Origin: an uncultured Blautia sp.
Lineage (GTDB): Bacteria > Bacillota > Clostridia > Lachnospirales > Lachnospiraceae
Direction of reading: 5' to 3'
Length of the DNA stretch: 10,245 nucleotides
NCBI GenBank assembly: GCA_900552095.1
Contig: URYM01000043.1
Location: 1-10,245 of the forward strand
Part shown: one piece after another, positions 1 to 6,710 of the stretch
Position numbering within the stretch: the first letter of the stretch is position 1
How the letters are laid out: every line of letters starts with the position of its first letter
Notes under the pieces: model-generated
Seen by the model: only the letters and a program-made list of their open reading frames with translations
Database searches by the model: none
Told to the model about the DNA's origin: nothing
Program-made: the position numbers and the translations under genes

Positions 1-891
1 GACACCGACTGTTCCGCCGCCTTTAATATCAACACCTTCATAAAGCTGCTGCGCAATGCGCATCGTCTTTTGAGTTCCGAAATTCAGAGCCTTCGCCGCT
101 TCCTGCTGCAATGTGCTGGTGGTAAATGGCAGCGGCGCTTTTTTGGTCCGCTCTCCCTTCTTTACCTCAGCTACCCGAAAAGCAGCACCCTCCAGGTCTT
201 TTACAATCTGTTTCAGCTCTTCCTCAGAATGAATGACCTGCTTTTTCTTCTCACTGCCGTAAAACCTGGCCACCAGCGGCCGTTTCTCTCCCGGAATCCT
301 GAATGTTGCATCTAAAGACCAGTATTCTTCGGGAATAAAATCATTGATCTCCCTCTCCCGGTCATCAATGATCCGAAGCGCCACAGACTGCACCCTTCCC
401 GCGGACAGCCCTCTTTTTATCTTGGCCCAGAGAACCGGACTGATCCGGTAGCCTACCATCCGGTCCAGCATCCTTCTCACCTGCTGCTCATTGACCAGAT
501 TCATATCAATATCCCTGGCTTCCTTGATCGACGCCTTCACCGCAGATTTGGTGATCTCGTTAAAGGTAATCCTGCGCATTTTCTTTTCATCCAGATTCAG
601 CGCCTTCGATAAGTGCCAGGAAATAGCCTCTCCTTCCCGGTCGGGGTCCGTTGCCAGATATACCTTGTCCGCCTTTTTGGCGGCCTTCCTAAGACCTGCC
701 AGCAGCTCCCCTTTTCCCCGGATCGTTATATATTTCGGCTCATAATCATGTTCAACATCAATCCCCATCTGACTTTTGGGCAGGTCTCTTACATGACCGT
801 TGGACGCTGCCACCTCATAATTCGATCCAAGAAACTTCTTAATCGTTTTTACTTTTGCCGGTGACTCCACAATTACAAGATTTTTTGCCAC
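1..891 (-). CDS. topA: DNA topoisomerase I (type IA), N-terminal 297 residues, partial
   Basis: Type IA topoisomerase, which relaxes negatively supercoiled DNA by cutting and rejoining one strand. Read on the minus strand from a GTG start at 891-889, the frame is open to the window edge. The N-terminus [13 protein letters not shown] carries the TOPRIM glutamate (E9), and residues 80-88 (ATDPDREGE) are the second TOPRIM acidic motif. Residues 138-175 include the conserved [10 protein letters not shown] and [13 protein letters not shown] segments. The visible part ends at about residue 297 with GTVGV; the catalytic tyrosine in the usual ITYMRTDS motif should be the next few residues, outside the window. 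The GTG start is supported by GGGAGG at 902-897 with a 5-base spacer and by the match to the family N-terminus. The gene follows dprA by 26 bases and is probably cotranscribed with it. Family assignment is very secure; completeness cannot be judged. Confidence 0.97.
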   Translation of the reverse strand, partial: MAKNLVIVESPAKVKTIKKFLGSNYEVAASNGHVRDLPKSQMGIDVEHDYEPKYITIRGKGELLAGLRKAAKKADKVYLATDPDREGEAISWHLSKALNLDEKKMRRITFNEITKSAVKASIKEARDIDMNLVNEQQVRRMLDRMVGYRISPVLWAKIKRGLSAGRVQSVALRIIDDREREINDFIPEEYWSLDATFRIPGEKRPLVARFYGSEKKKQVIHSEEELKQIVKDLEGAAFRVAEVKKGERTKKAPLPFTTSTLQQEAAKALNFGTQKTMRIAQQLYEGVDIKGGGTVGV

Positions 892-917
892 AATTGCCTC
901 CCGCTGCGATTCTATGA

Positions 918-1790
918 TCACTTTCTCACATAATAGTTTCGCGCCGGTTCCTCCGCAAGCCCTTCGAGACGAAGAGCAAGAAGCTCCGTCCCGGCCTCTG
1001 CCGCTGTCATCTTCGCCTCTTTGGCAATCTCAGACAGATGTTTTGGAACCAAACTTAGACAACTATACACCATATCTTTTGTTCTTGCAAGTCCCAAGTT
1101 CCTTTTTTCCTCCTGTGAGTTTTCCCCTTTCCAGGCGATCTTCCACTCCAAAAGCAGGCTTTCAGGAGTAAGCGCCAGCCCCGCTCCCTGCGCGATCAGA
1201 CGATTGCATCCCTCGCTTAAAGGCTCCCCCAGACGTCCCGGAACCGCATAAACTGTCCTGCCCTGTTCCAGGGCAAAATCTGCTGTAATCAGCGATCCGC
1301 TCTGTTCCTTTGCCTCTACCACCAGCACCACATCCGACAGCGCACTGATAATTCTGTTTCTGGCCGGAAACTGCCGTCCCAGGGGAGGCTGTCCAGGAGG
1401 ATACTCCGAGATCAGTCCTCCTCTCCCCATCCCCATCTTCCTGTACAGATCCCGGTTTTCCCGGGGATAACAGATGTCTGCCCCGCATCCCAGAACCGCC
1501 CAGCTGTCTCCTCCGCTCTCCAGGGCTCCTCGGTGCGCCCACCCGTCGATTCCCCTGGCCATACCGCTGATAATCTGCACGCCTGCCGCGCAAAGTTCCC
1601 GGGCAAATCTTCTGGCCTGAGCTGCCCCGTAGGGACTGCAGAGTCTGGCTCCCACAATCGCTGCGCAGGGTCTTTTATTTTCAGGCAGTCTGCCTCTGAC
1701 GTAGATTTGTTCCGGCATGTGATCCAGCTGTCTCATACGCTCCGGATAATCCTCCTCTTCTTTTCTGATACATCTTATTTTCTCTTCCAT
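918..1790 (-). CDS. dprA: DNA-processing protein DprA/Smf, short form without N-terminal SAM-like domain
   Basis: DprA binds incoming single-stranded DNA and loads RecA during natural transformation; it is also widespread in bacteria not known to be competent. The 290-residue protein shows the Rossmann-like DprA core: VGAR (46-49), SGMARGID (75-82), [13 protein letters not shown] (141-153) and SGSLITA (164-170). A C-terminal winged-helix (DML1-like) domain spans about 235-288 and ends NYYVRK. Many family members have about 60-70 further N-terminal residues forming a SAM/HhH-like domain. Here the ATG at 1790-1788 leads almost directly into the [11 protein letters not shown] segment that precedes the core, so that domain is absent. 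The start lies one base after the comM stop (TGA-T-ATG), which suggests translational coupling and leaves no space for an N-terminal extension except by overlapping comM. Family call secure; a role in transformation is inferred only. Confidence 0.95.
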   Translation of the reverse strand: MEEKIRCIRKEEEDYPERMRQLDHMPEQIYVRGRLPENKRPCAAIVGARLCSPYGAAQARRFARELCAAGVQIISGMARGIDGWAHRGALESGGDSWAVLGCGADICYPRENRDLYRKMGMGRGGLISEYPPGQPPLGRQFPARNRIISALSDVVLVVEAKEQSGSLITADFALEQGRTVYAVPGRLGEPLSEGCNRLIAQGAGLALTPESLLLEWKIAWKGENSQEEKRNLGLARTKDMVYSCLSLVPKHLSEIAKEAKMTAAEAGTELLALRLEGLAEEPARNYYVRK

Positions 1791-1791
1791 A

Positions 1792-3315
1792 TCATATGCC
1801 CCTCCAGTACTTTTTATCCAGGCTGCGAAAGCTTACTGCCTCGCCCAGATGCTTTTCCCCGATTTCCCCGCTGCCGTCCAGATCTGCTGCCGTGCGCGCC
1901 ACTTTCCAGATTCTGTGACAGGCCCGCACACTCAGTCCCATTTCTGTGTAAGCCTGCTCCATCATCCTTCTGGCTCCGCTGTTGGCCGGACAGAAATTTT
2001 TAATCTTTTCTGCGGGCAGCTGACTGTTGAACAGGATTCCTTCTTCTTTGTAGCGTCCGGCCTGAACCCGCCTTGCCTCCTCCACCTGCTCTCTCATCTG
2101 ACGGGAATCCATCCCACCTTTCTCCTCTCTCACCAGATCCTGATACGTCACCGGCGGCGCCTCCGCGCACAGATCAATCCGATCCAGCAGCGGCTGACTT
2201 AATTTCCCCTGATATCGCTGCACCTGTCCGTCTGTACAGGTACAGCGGCTCATATCCGGATAATACCCGCAGGGACAGGGATTCATGGCTGCCACAAGAA
2301 GAAATTCCGCCGGAAAGCAGAAACTTCCTCCCTGCCTGGCAATCAGAATCTTCCGCTCTTCCAGAGGCTGACGCAGCAGTTCCAGATTCCGCCTGGACAT
2401 CTCCGGCAGTTCATCCAGAAAGAGAACTCCCCGATGAGCCAGGGTAATCTCCCCGGGTCTGGGGATCCGCCCTCCTCCTGCCAGCGCCTGAGGTGATAAG
2501 CTGTGATGCGGAGCCCGAAAAGGGCGCTTTTTCATCAGTGGATCCTCTGGCGCCAGAAGACCGGCAATACTGTAAATTCTGGTTACCTCAAGACTTTCCT
2601 CCAGTGTCATCTCCGGCAGGATCGAGGGCAGTCTTCTGGCTGTCATCGTCTTTCCCGTGCCGGGCGGTCCCAGCAACAGCAGGTTATGAAATCCCGCCGC
2701 TGACAGGAGCGCCGCCCGCTTTAAATATTCCTGTCCCAGAAGCTGAGAAAAATCTTCCCCTCCCGTCTCCTCCTTCCTCTCCTTCGCTGTAACCTCCTCT
2801 TGTTCCCCCCTTTCGTCCAGATCCAGAAACTCCTGAAGACTTCCCACACCGGTGATCCGCATTCCCTCCACCAGCCTGGCTTCTTTCAGATTCTGCCGCG
2901 GCACAACACAGCGTCGGATCCCTTCTTTTCTGGCCTGATATACCATAGAAAGGATCCCCGGAACTCCCCCTACATCACCATTTAACCCCAGCTCCCCTAC
3001 CACCAGCCGCTCTTCCCCCTCCCTCTCCGGCAAAATGCCGCAGGCCTGCAGGATTGCCGCCGCCATGGGAAGGTCAAAAGCCGTTCCCTCTTTCCTGATA
3101 TCTGCCGGAGCCAGGTTCACCGTAACTCTCCGGGGCGGAAGCGCCGTCCCGCTGTTCTTCAGCGCCGTTCTCACTCTGTCCTGCGCCTCTTTCACCTGCG
3201 TATTTACATCTCCGATCACAGAAAAACTGGGAAGCCCGGGGCTTACATCCGCTTCCACCCGGATAAGCCGGGCCTCCACCCCGGAAATAACTGCCGATAC
3301 AACACGACTGAACAT
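1792..3315 (-). CDS. comM: YifB/ComM family Mg-chelatase-like AAA+ ATPase
   Basis: ComM-type AAA+ ATPase. In naturally competent Proteobacteria ComM is a helicase promoting branch migration of integrating DNA; in Clostridia the role is less clear. The 507-residue protein has the usual family length. In order: an S5/Lon-like N-terminal domain (about 1-165), a linker rich in Glu and Lys (about 165-190), a Walker A motif GPPGTGKT (216-223), a Walker B region VLFLDE (297-302), the Cys-rich NPCPCGYYPD...CTC segment (345-360), and a C-terminal Mg-chelatase domain to 507. The frame is open upstream to 3378, but MFSRVVSAVISG at 3315 matches the family N-terminus and has AGAGGAG about 9 bases upstream, so the longer start was rejected. 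First gene of the leftward comM-dprA-topA operon. No convincing sigma-A promoter was seen upstream. Confidence 0.94.
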   Translation of the reverse strand: MFSRVVSAVISGVEARLIRVEADVSPGLPSFSVIGDVNTQVKEAQDRVRTALKNSGTALPPRRVTVNLAPADIRKEGTAFDLPMAAAILQACGILPEREGEERLVVGELGLNGDVGGVPGILSMVYQARKEGIRRCVVPRQNLKEARLVEGMRITGVGSLQEFLDLDERGEQEEVTAKERKEETGGEDFSQLLGQEYLKRAALLSAAGFHNLLLLGPPGTGKTMTARRLPSILPEMTLEESLEVTRIYSIAGLLAPEDPLMKKRPFRAPHHSLSPQALAGGGRIPRPGEITLAHRGVLFLDELPEMSRRNLELLRQPLEERKILIARQGGSFCFPAEFLLVAAMNPCPCGYYPDMSRCTCTDGQVQRYQGKLSQPLLDRIDLCAEAPPVTYQDLVREEKGGMDSRQMREQVEEARRVQAGRYKEEGILFNSQLPAEKIKNFCPANSGARRMMEQAYTEMGLSVRACHRIWKVARTAADLDGSGEIGEKHLGEAVSFRSLDKKYWRGI

Positions 3316-3356
3316 ACGCCATCTCTCCTCTCTTATTTTCTTTTTGTGGGAAAAGC

Positions 3357-3384
3357 ACGAATAACAAAACTGTAACATAGAATA
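3357..3384 (+). promoter_or_regulatory. Possible sigma-K / sigma-E type promoter for sigK
   Basis: CATAGAATA at 3376-3384 fits the sigma-K -10 consensus CATANNNTA in every defined position and fits sigma-E CATACANT in most. An AC dinucleotide at 3357-3358 sits 17 bases upstream, the sigma-K -35 position. Transcription would begin near 3391, only about 13-20 bases before the gene start. The -35 element carries little information, so the -10 match is the main support. Autoregulation by sigma-K or activation by sigma-E is known for sigK in Bacillus; here it is inference. Confidence 0.4.
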
Positions 3385-3400
3385 AAGATAAATCCCCTTC

Positions 3401-3406
3401 GAGGTG
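3401..3406 (+). promoter_or_regulatory. Ribosome binding site that favours a TTG start for sigK
   Basis: GAGGTG at 3401-3406 matches the anti-Shine-Dalgarno sequence. The in-frame GTG at 3404 overlaps this motif and has nothing comparable upstream, whereas the TTG at 3413-3415 lies 6 bases downstream at ideal spacing. The likely translation start is therefore 3413, giving a protein beginning (M)KTFLKPLS. Confidence 0.6.
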
Positions 3407-4039
3407 TCTTTTTTGAAGACCTTTTTAAAACCCCTATCTGCACCAGAAGAGACTTGCTATCTTCAAAAATACCAGGAGGGTGACCGGCAAGCCCGGGACA
3501 TTCTGATTGAACGGAACCTGCGCCTGGTAGCGCATATGGTTAAAAAATATCAAAACGTAGAAGAAGATCCGGAAGACCTGATTTCCATCGGCACCATCGG
3601 GCTGATCAAAGCGATCTCCACCTTCGACAGCTCCAAAGGCAGCCGGCTGGCTACCTATGCCGCCCGCTGTATCGACAATGAACTGCTGATGTTTCTGAGA
3701 AGCCGCCGGAAACTGAGCCGGGAAGTCTCCCTCTATGAACCAATCGGAACCGATAAAGAAGGCAATGAGATCCATCTTCTGGACATTATGGAAAGTTCCT
3801 GCCCTGATACAGCAGAACTGTTCAGCCGAAAAGACGAAGTACGCAGGCTCTATAAGACACTGCGTTCCTCACTCACGGAACAGGAACAGGAAGTTATTAA
3901 ACTGCGATATGGATTATTTGGCGAGGAGAATCTCACCCAGAAGAGTATCGCGAAGCGGCTGGGCATCAGCCGCTCCTACGTCTCCAGAATTGAAAAAAAT
4001 GCGATTTTAAAACTCCGCCGCAGCTTCTCTGCGACGTAA
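3404..4039 (+). CDS. sigK: Sporulation RNA polymerase sigma factor SigK, without pro-sequence
   Basis: Sigma-70 family factor of the SigK type, which directs late mother-cell transcription in endospore formation. Residues are numbered from the GTG at 3404. The region 2 sequence RNLRLVAHMVKKY (38-50) followed by EDLISIGTIGLIKA (57-70) and LATYAARCIDNELLMFLR (82-99) is characteristic of SigK; SigE has LRLVVYIARKF at the first site. Region 4 with its helix-turn-helix (about 178-203, ending SYVSRIEKNAILKL) is complete. The protein is 211 residues from GTG 3404, or 208 from the better-supported TTG at 3413. An in-frame TAA at 3389-3391 blocks any longer N-terminus, so there is no pro-peptide like the 20 residues removed from B. 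subtilis pro-sigma-K. The gene is also uninterrupted, with no skin-type element. Its last 33 bases overlap the convergent trhP gene. Sigma family is certain; SigK subtype is strong. Confidence 0.92.
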   Translation: MSFLKTFLKPLSAPEETCYLQKYQEGDRQARDILIERNLRLVAHMVKKYQNVEEDPEDLISIGTIGLIKAISTFDSSKGSRLATYAARCIDNELLMFLRSRRKLSREVSLYEPIGTDKEGNEIHLLDIMESSCPDTAELFSRKDEVRRLYKTLRSSLTEQEQEVIKLRYGLFGEENLTQKSIAKRLGISRSYVSRIEKNAILKLRRSFSAT

Positions 4040-5245
4040 CAGATCAAAGGGTTCCAGGGGCACACCCAGATCCAGATACAGGATCTGTTTCGGATGGGGA
4101 GCGCTCTCACAGGCGTTTCCCTCCTCATCATAAATAGCCCGCACCGTCACCTCCAGGTTCTCCCCGGACGGCTTCATCACCTCAATGGTCTCTCCCACAG
4201 AAAACTTGTTTCTCTGGGAAATCTGATAATACCCCTGTTCATTGGGCTCTCCCACAATTCCCAGATAGGTATATTCTTTTACATACGTATTGCTGTCATA
4301 AATCTGCGCGTCCGTCCCCGGCTTTCCATAAAAAAATCCGGTCGTAAACAGGCGGTACGTACAATTGGAAATCTGATCCCGGTACCAGTCCATATGAGCC
4401 TCATAGCGGGCAGGATCCTCAAAATAATCATCAATAGCCTTCCGGTAAGTCCGGGCCACCGTAGCCACATAGAGCGCCGTCTTCATCCGCCCTTCGATCT
4501 TAAAGCTGTCGATCCCGGCCTCTACCAGATCCGGAATATGCTCGATCATACACAGATCCTTGGAATTAAAAATAAAAGTGCCCCGCTCATTTTCATAAAC
4601 AGGGAAATACTCACCCGGTCTTGTTTCTTCCATTATACTGTATTTCCAACGGCAGGGATGGGTACAGGCTCCCTGATTGGCGTCCCTCCCCGTAAGGAAA
4701 CTGCTCAAAAGGCATCGCCCGGAATAAGAAATGCACATAGCTCCATGAACAAAGGTCTCAATCTCCAAATCTTCCGGAATATGATCCCGAATCTGACGGA
4801 TCTCCTCTAAAGAAAGTTCTCTGGCGCTCACCACCCGGCTTGCCCCCTGCTCATACCAGAAACCATACGTGCCATAATTTGTATTATTCGCCTGCGTACT
4901 GATATGGCGCTCAATCTCAGGACACACCTCTGCGGCGATCTGAAAAACACCGGGATCTGAGATGATCAGCGCATCCGGTCCGATCTTGCGAAGTTCAAGA
5001 AAATATTCTCTCACCCCCTCCAGATCTTCATTATGCGCCAGAATATTGGCTGTCACATAAACCTTTGCTCCCCGCTCGTGAGCAAAGCGGATTCCTTCCG
5101 CCATCTCTTCCAGGGAAAAGTTTTTTGCTTTGGCGCGAAGCCCGAAAGCCTCCCCGCCGATATATACCGCGTCCGCCCCAAAAATAACAGCCACTTTCAA
5201 AACTTCCAGGCTGCTGGCCGGCACGAGCAATTCCGGTTTTTTCAT
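4007..5245 (-). CDS. trhP: U32-family tRNA 5-hydroxyuridine synthesis protein TrhP (YrrO/YegQ-like)
   Basis: Peptidase family U32 protein of the TrhP (RlhA/YegQ, B. subtilis YrrO) group. Known TrhP proteins are needed for prephenate-dependent hydroxylation of U34 in tRNA, making ho5U; despite the family name they are not known here as proteases. The 412-residue length fits the long form (YrrO-like). It begins KKPELLVPASSLEVLK, shows the YIGG segment (28-31) and the family signature FVHGAMCISYSGRC with Cys171 and Cys178. These are followed by GACTHPCRW with Cys194 and Cys198, giving four cysteines that probably bind an Fe-S cluster. A C-terminal beta-rich domain follows (about 325-400). The ATG overlaps the trmR stop by four bases (ATGA). 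B. subtilis has a second, shorter paralogue (YrrN) beside it; none is seen here. The 3' end overlaps sigK. Confidence 0.9.
   Translation of the reverse strand: MKKPELLVPASSLEVLKVAVIFGADAVYIGGEAFGLRAKAKNFSLEEMAEGIRFAHERGAKVYVTANILAHNEDLEGVREYFLELRKIGPDALIISDPGVFQIAAEVCPEIERHISTQANNTNYGTYGFWYEQGASRVVSARELSLEEIRQIRDHIPEDLEIETFVHGAMCISYSGRCLLSSFLTGRDANQGACTHPCRWKYSIMEETRPGEYFPVYENERGTFIFNSKDLCMIEHIPDLVEAGIDSFKIEGRMKTALYVATVARTYRKAIDDYFEDPARYEAHMDWYRDQISNCTYRLFTTGFFYGKPGTDAQIYDSNTYVKEYTYLGIVGEPNEQGYYQISQRNKFSVGETIEVMKPSGENLEVTVRAIYDEEGNACESAPHPKQILYLDLGVPLEPFDLLRRREAAAEF
4067..4090 (+). terminator. Weak candidate hairpin downstream of sigK
   Basis: CAGATCC (4067-4073) and GGATCTG (4081-4087) form a perfect 7-base-pair stem with a 7-base loop, followed by only three T residues. 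It lies 28 bases past the sigK stop, inside the opposite-strand trhP coding region. The short T run makes it a poor intrinsic terminator, and the sequence is also constrained by TrhP codons, so this is low confidence. Confidence 0.2.
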
Positions 5246-5901
5246 ACCGTTTCTTCCTCTCTGACTTTTACACTGACTGTAACCCCGTCTCCCAGCGGTA
5301 AAATTGAAGTGGACAGCTGAGGATGCTGCTTCAGTGTCTTCAGATAACTGCGCATCCGTTTATAGATCGTCCTGTTCCTCCGCTCCACTGCAAAATGAGA
5401 TTCCACAAGATCTCCATCCTGAAGCACATTGTCCGAGAGCAAAACTCCCCCCACGGGCATAAGTCTTAATATCTCAGGAAGGAAATGAATATACTGCCCC
5501 TTTGCCGCATCCATGAAGATAAAGTCAAAGGGGCCGTCCAATGTCTTTAAAATATCTGCCGCGTCTCCGGGCAGCAGCGTGATCCGATCTTCCATTCCTG
5601 CCCGCCTGAAATTCTCCCGGGCAGCCGAAATCCGCTTCTCATAGTTTTCTATCGTTGTAATCCTGCAGTTTTCAGGACCATATTGCGCCATCAAAAGAGC
5701 GGAAAAGCCCACGGCAGTCCCCACCTCCAGAATATGAGAGGGCTGCACAAGCGCCAGCATAGTCTTAAGAAAACTCTGCATTTCCCGCCGGATGATTGGG
5801 ACTTTGTCCTTTCTCGCAGAAGCTTCCAGCTCCTCCAGAAAGGGCGTATGTCCCCGATCCAGCGAATTCATATAAGTTACCAGCCGTTCTTCTACAATCA
5901 C
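5242..5901 (-). CDS. trmR: tRNA 5-hydroxyuridine methyltransferase TrmR (YrrM-like O-methyltransferase)
   Basis: Class I SAM-dependent O-methyltransferase of the metal-dependent COMT-like group. B. subtilis TrmR (YrrM) methylates ho5U34 to mo5U34 in tRNA. The 219-residue protein has SAM motif I at 57-67 (ILEVGTAVGFS), an acidic residue in the next strand (IENYEKR, 84-90), the metal-binding FMDAAKGQ segment with D131, and SDNV with D157-N158. The start is GTG at 5901-5899, overlapping the upstream stop by four bases (GTGA); the downstream trhP start overlaps this gene's stop in the same way. Position beside trhP and the yrrL-yrrM-yrrO-like order support TrmR over a generic catechol O-methyltransferase. 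The specific substrate is inferred from family and context. Confidence 0.88.
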   Translation of the reverse strand: MIVEERLVTYMNSLDRGHTPFLEELEASARKDKVPIIRREMQSFLKTMLALVQPSHILEVGTAVGFSALLMAQYGPENCRITTIENYEKRISAARENFRRAGMEDRITLLPGDAADILKTLDGPFDFIFMDAAKGQYIHFLPEILRLMPVGGVLLSDNVLQDGDLVESHFAVERRNRTIYKRMRSYLKTLKQHPQLSTSILPLGDGVTVSVKVREEETV

Positions 5902-6350
5902 GATTTTTCTCCGCCTTTATCCTCAGCTTCGCCCTCCTCCTGATTCAGAATCACGGGCTGTCCCTCCGTATTTTCCTGACTTAAAATCGCCAGAATCTCC
6001 TCGGTTGTCTGCTCTGTATTAAGGATATACGTGCCGGGTCTGATCTTATTGTGATAATCAGAAATGCGCTCCTGGATACGAAAGACCTGATCATCCGTGA
6101 TCACACCTTTTTTCTCCAGATTCCTGGCTATCTCTTTCACGGAATCTTCTTCCTTTACCACAACTGTGATATCCTGCCCCTGCCCTTTTGCCGCCACCGG
6201 AACCTGGTTAAATACCGCATATCCGAAAGAATACGCCGTCTTTCCTGCATAAATAATAGCGATGATGATCAGGGCATACAAAAGGATCCTCAAAATCCCC
6301 TTGGCTCCGCTGACTGCTACCCGGTATCCGGTATCCTTCTTCTTACTCAT
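5898..6350 (-). CDS. Short MltG/YceG-like membrane protein lacking the transglycosylase domain
   Basis: Full-length MltG (YceG, B. subtilis YrrL) is a membrane-anchored endolytic murein transglycosylase of more than 300 residues. This 150-residue protein keeps only the N-terminal part: a basic cytoplasmic tail, one membrane segment (about 19-36), and an outside domain with the LysM-like YceG pattern (VVKEEDSVKEIARNLEKKGVI, about 64-84, then IRPGTYIL, 103-110, and EEILAIL, 117-123). The acidic C-terminus follows at about 125-150. The large catalytic domain and its glutamate are absent. The stop overlaps the trmR GTG by four bases and no remnant catalytic frame follows, so this appears to be a settled short form rather than a fresh truncation. 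The ATG at 6350-6348 is preceded by AAGGAG at good spacing. It occupies the yrrL position of the B. subtilis cluster. Loss of enzyme activity is inferred. Confidence 0.82.
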   Translation of the reverse strand: MSKKKDTGYRVAVSGAKGILRILLYALIIIAIIYAGKTAYSFGYAVFNQVPVAAKGQGQDITVVVKEEDSVKEIARNLEKKGVITDDQVFRIQERISDYHNKIRPGTYILNTEQTTEEILAILSQENTEGQPVILNQEEGEAEDKGGEKS

Positions 6351-6367
6351 ACGCTCTCCTTCTGCTT

Positions 6368-6706
6368 CTACAGTTCCGGCAGTCGGATCTGTACTTCATC
6401 ACTAATCCTCCCGGTTACCTCCCGCAGCATGCTGCAAACATCCTGCTCCACGGCGAAAAAATCGTTCACCACCGGGTTGAGACGAAGCTCCTGGCTTTCC
6501 TTTTCCAGCCTGTCTGCCTCCTCAAACAGATCCACCTGATCGCTGGTATTGATCTGAAATACCTTCTTTCTGAACTGGTCGATCTTCTTCCGGAGTTCCG
6601 GCTGCCTGCTCAGCTTCAGCTCACAGCGCTGATAATTCTGATAAGTCTCACTGGTACGTATCGCGTAAATCAATGCTTTCACGCATTTCTCCACGTTCGC
6701 TTCCAT
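6368..6706 (-). CDS. YlbF/YmcA family (DUF964) small helical protein
   Basis: A 112-residue protein that looks almost wholly alpha-helical, with the YlbF/YmcA family pattern: a helix with repeated polar positions (about 9-45), FRKKVFQIN (45-53), then a charged helix (about 59-72) leading into LRLNPVVNDFFAVEQDV (74-90). In B. subtilis, YlbF and YmcA form a complex with YaaT that assists RNase Y mRNA cleavage and affects competence, biofilm and sporulation. This gene lies 4 bases after rnjA, with its GGAGG site inside the end of rnjA, so it is made from the same message as RNase J. Which family member it corresponds to is not clear, and no gene symbol is given. A regulatory role in RNA turnover is inference from family and context. 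Confidence 0.8.
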   Translation of the reverse strand: MEANVEKCVKALIYAIRTSETYQNYQRCELKLSRQPELRKKIDQFRKKVFQINTSDQVDLFEEADRLEKESQELRLNPVVNDFFAVEQDVCSMLREVTGRISDEVQIRLPEL

Positions 6707-6710
6707 TCTG

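Noticed and set aside
1162..1593. Minus-strand open frame inside dprA in another reading frame
   Set aside because: It is rich in Gly, Arg and Ser, as expected from an out-of-frame read of a G+C-rich gene; dprA itself is complete in its own frame.
3316..3378. Longer N-terminus for ComM (open frame back to 3378)
   Set aside because: The added residues are not like the family, lack a ribosome binding site and run into the sigK promoter region; MFSRVVSAVISG at 3315 is the usual start.
3316..3403. Sigma-A promoter for the comM operon on the minus strand
   Set aside because: No -10 and -35 pair with acceptable spacing and match was found; candidates such as TGTTAT have no partner -35.
3404..3422. 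Small hairpin (GTCTT with AAGAC) around the sigK start, as an RNA switch
   Set aside because: Only five pairs with a T-rich loop; such short stems are common by chance and no longer structure supports it.
4094..4810. Plus-strand open frame of 238 codons opposite trhP
   Set aside because: Shadow of the trhP coding frame; no family resemblance.
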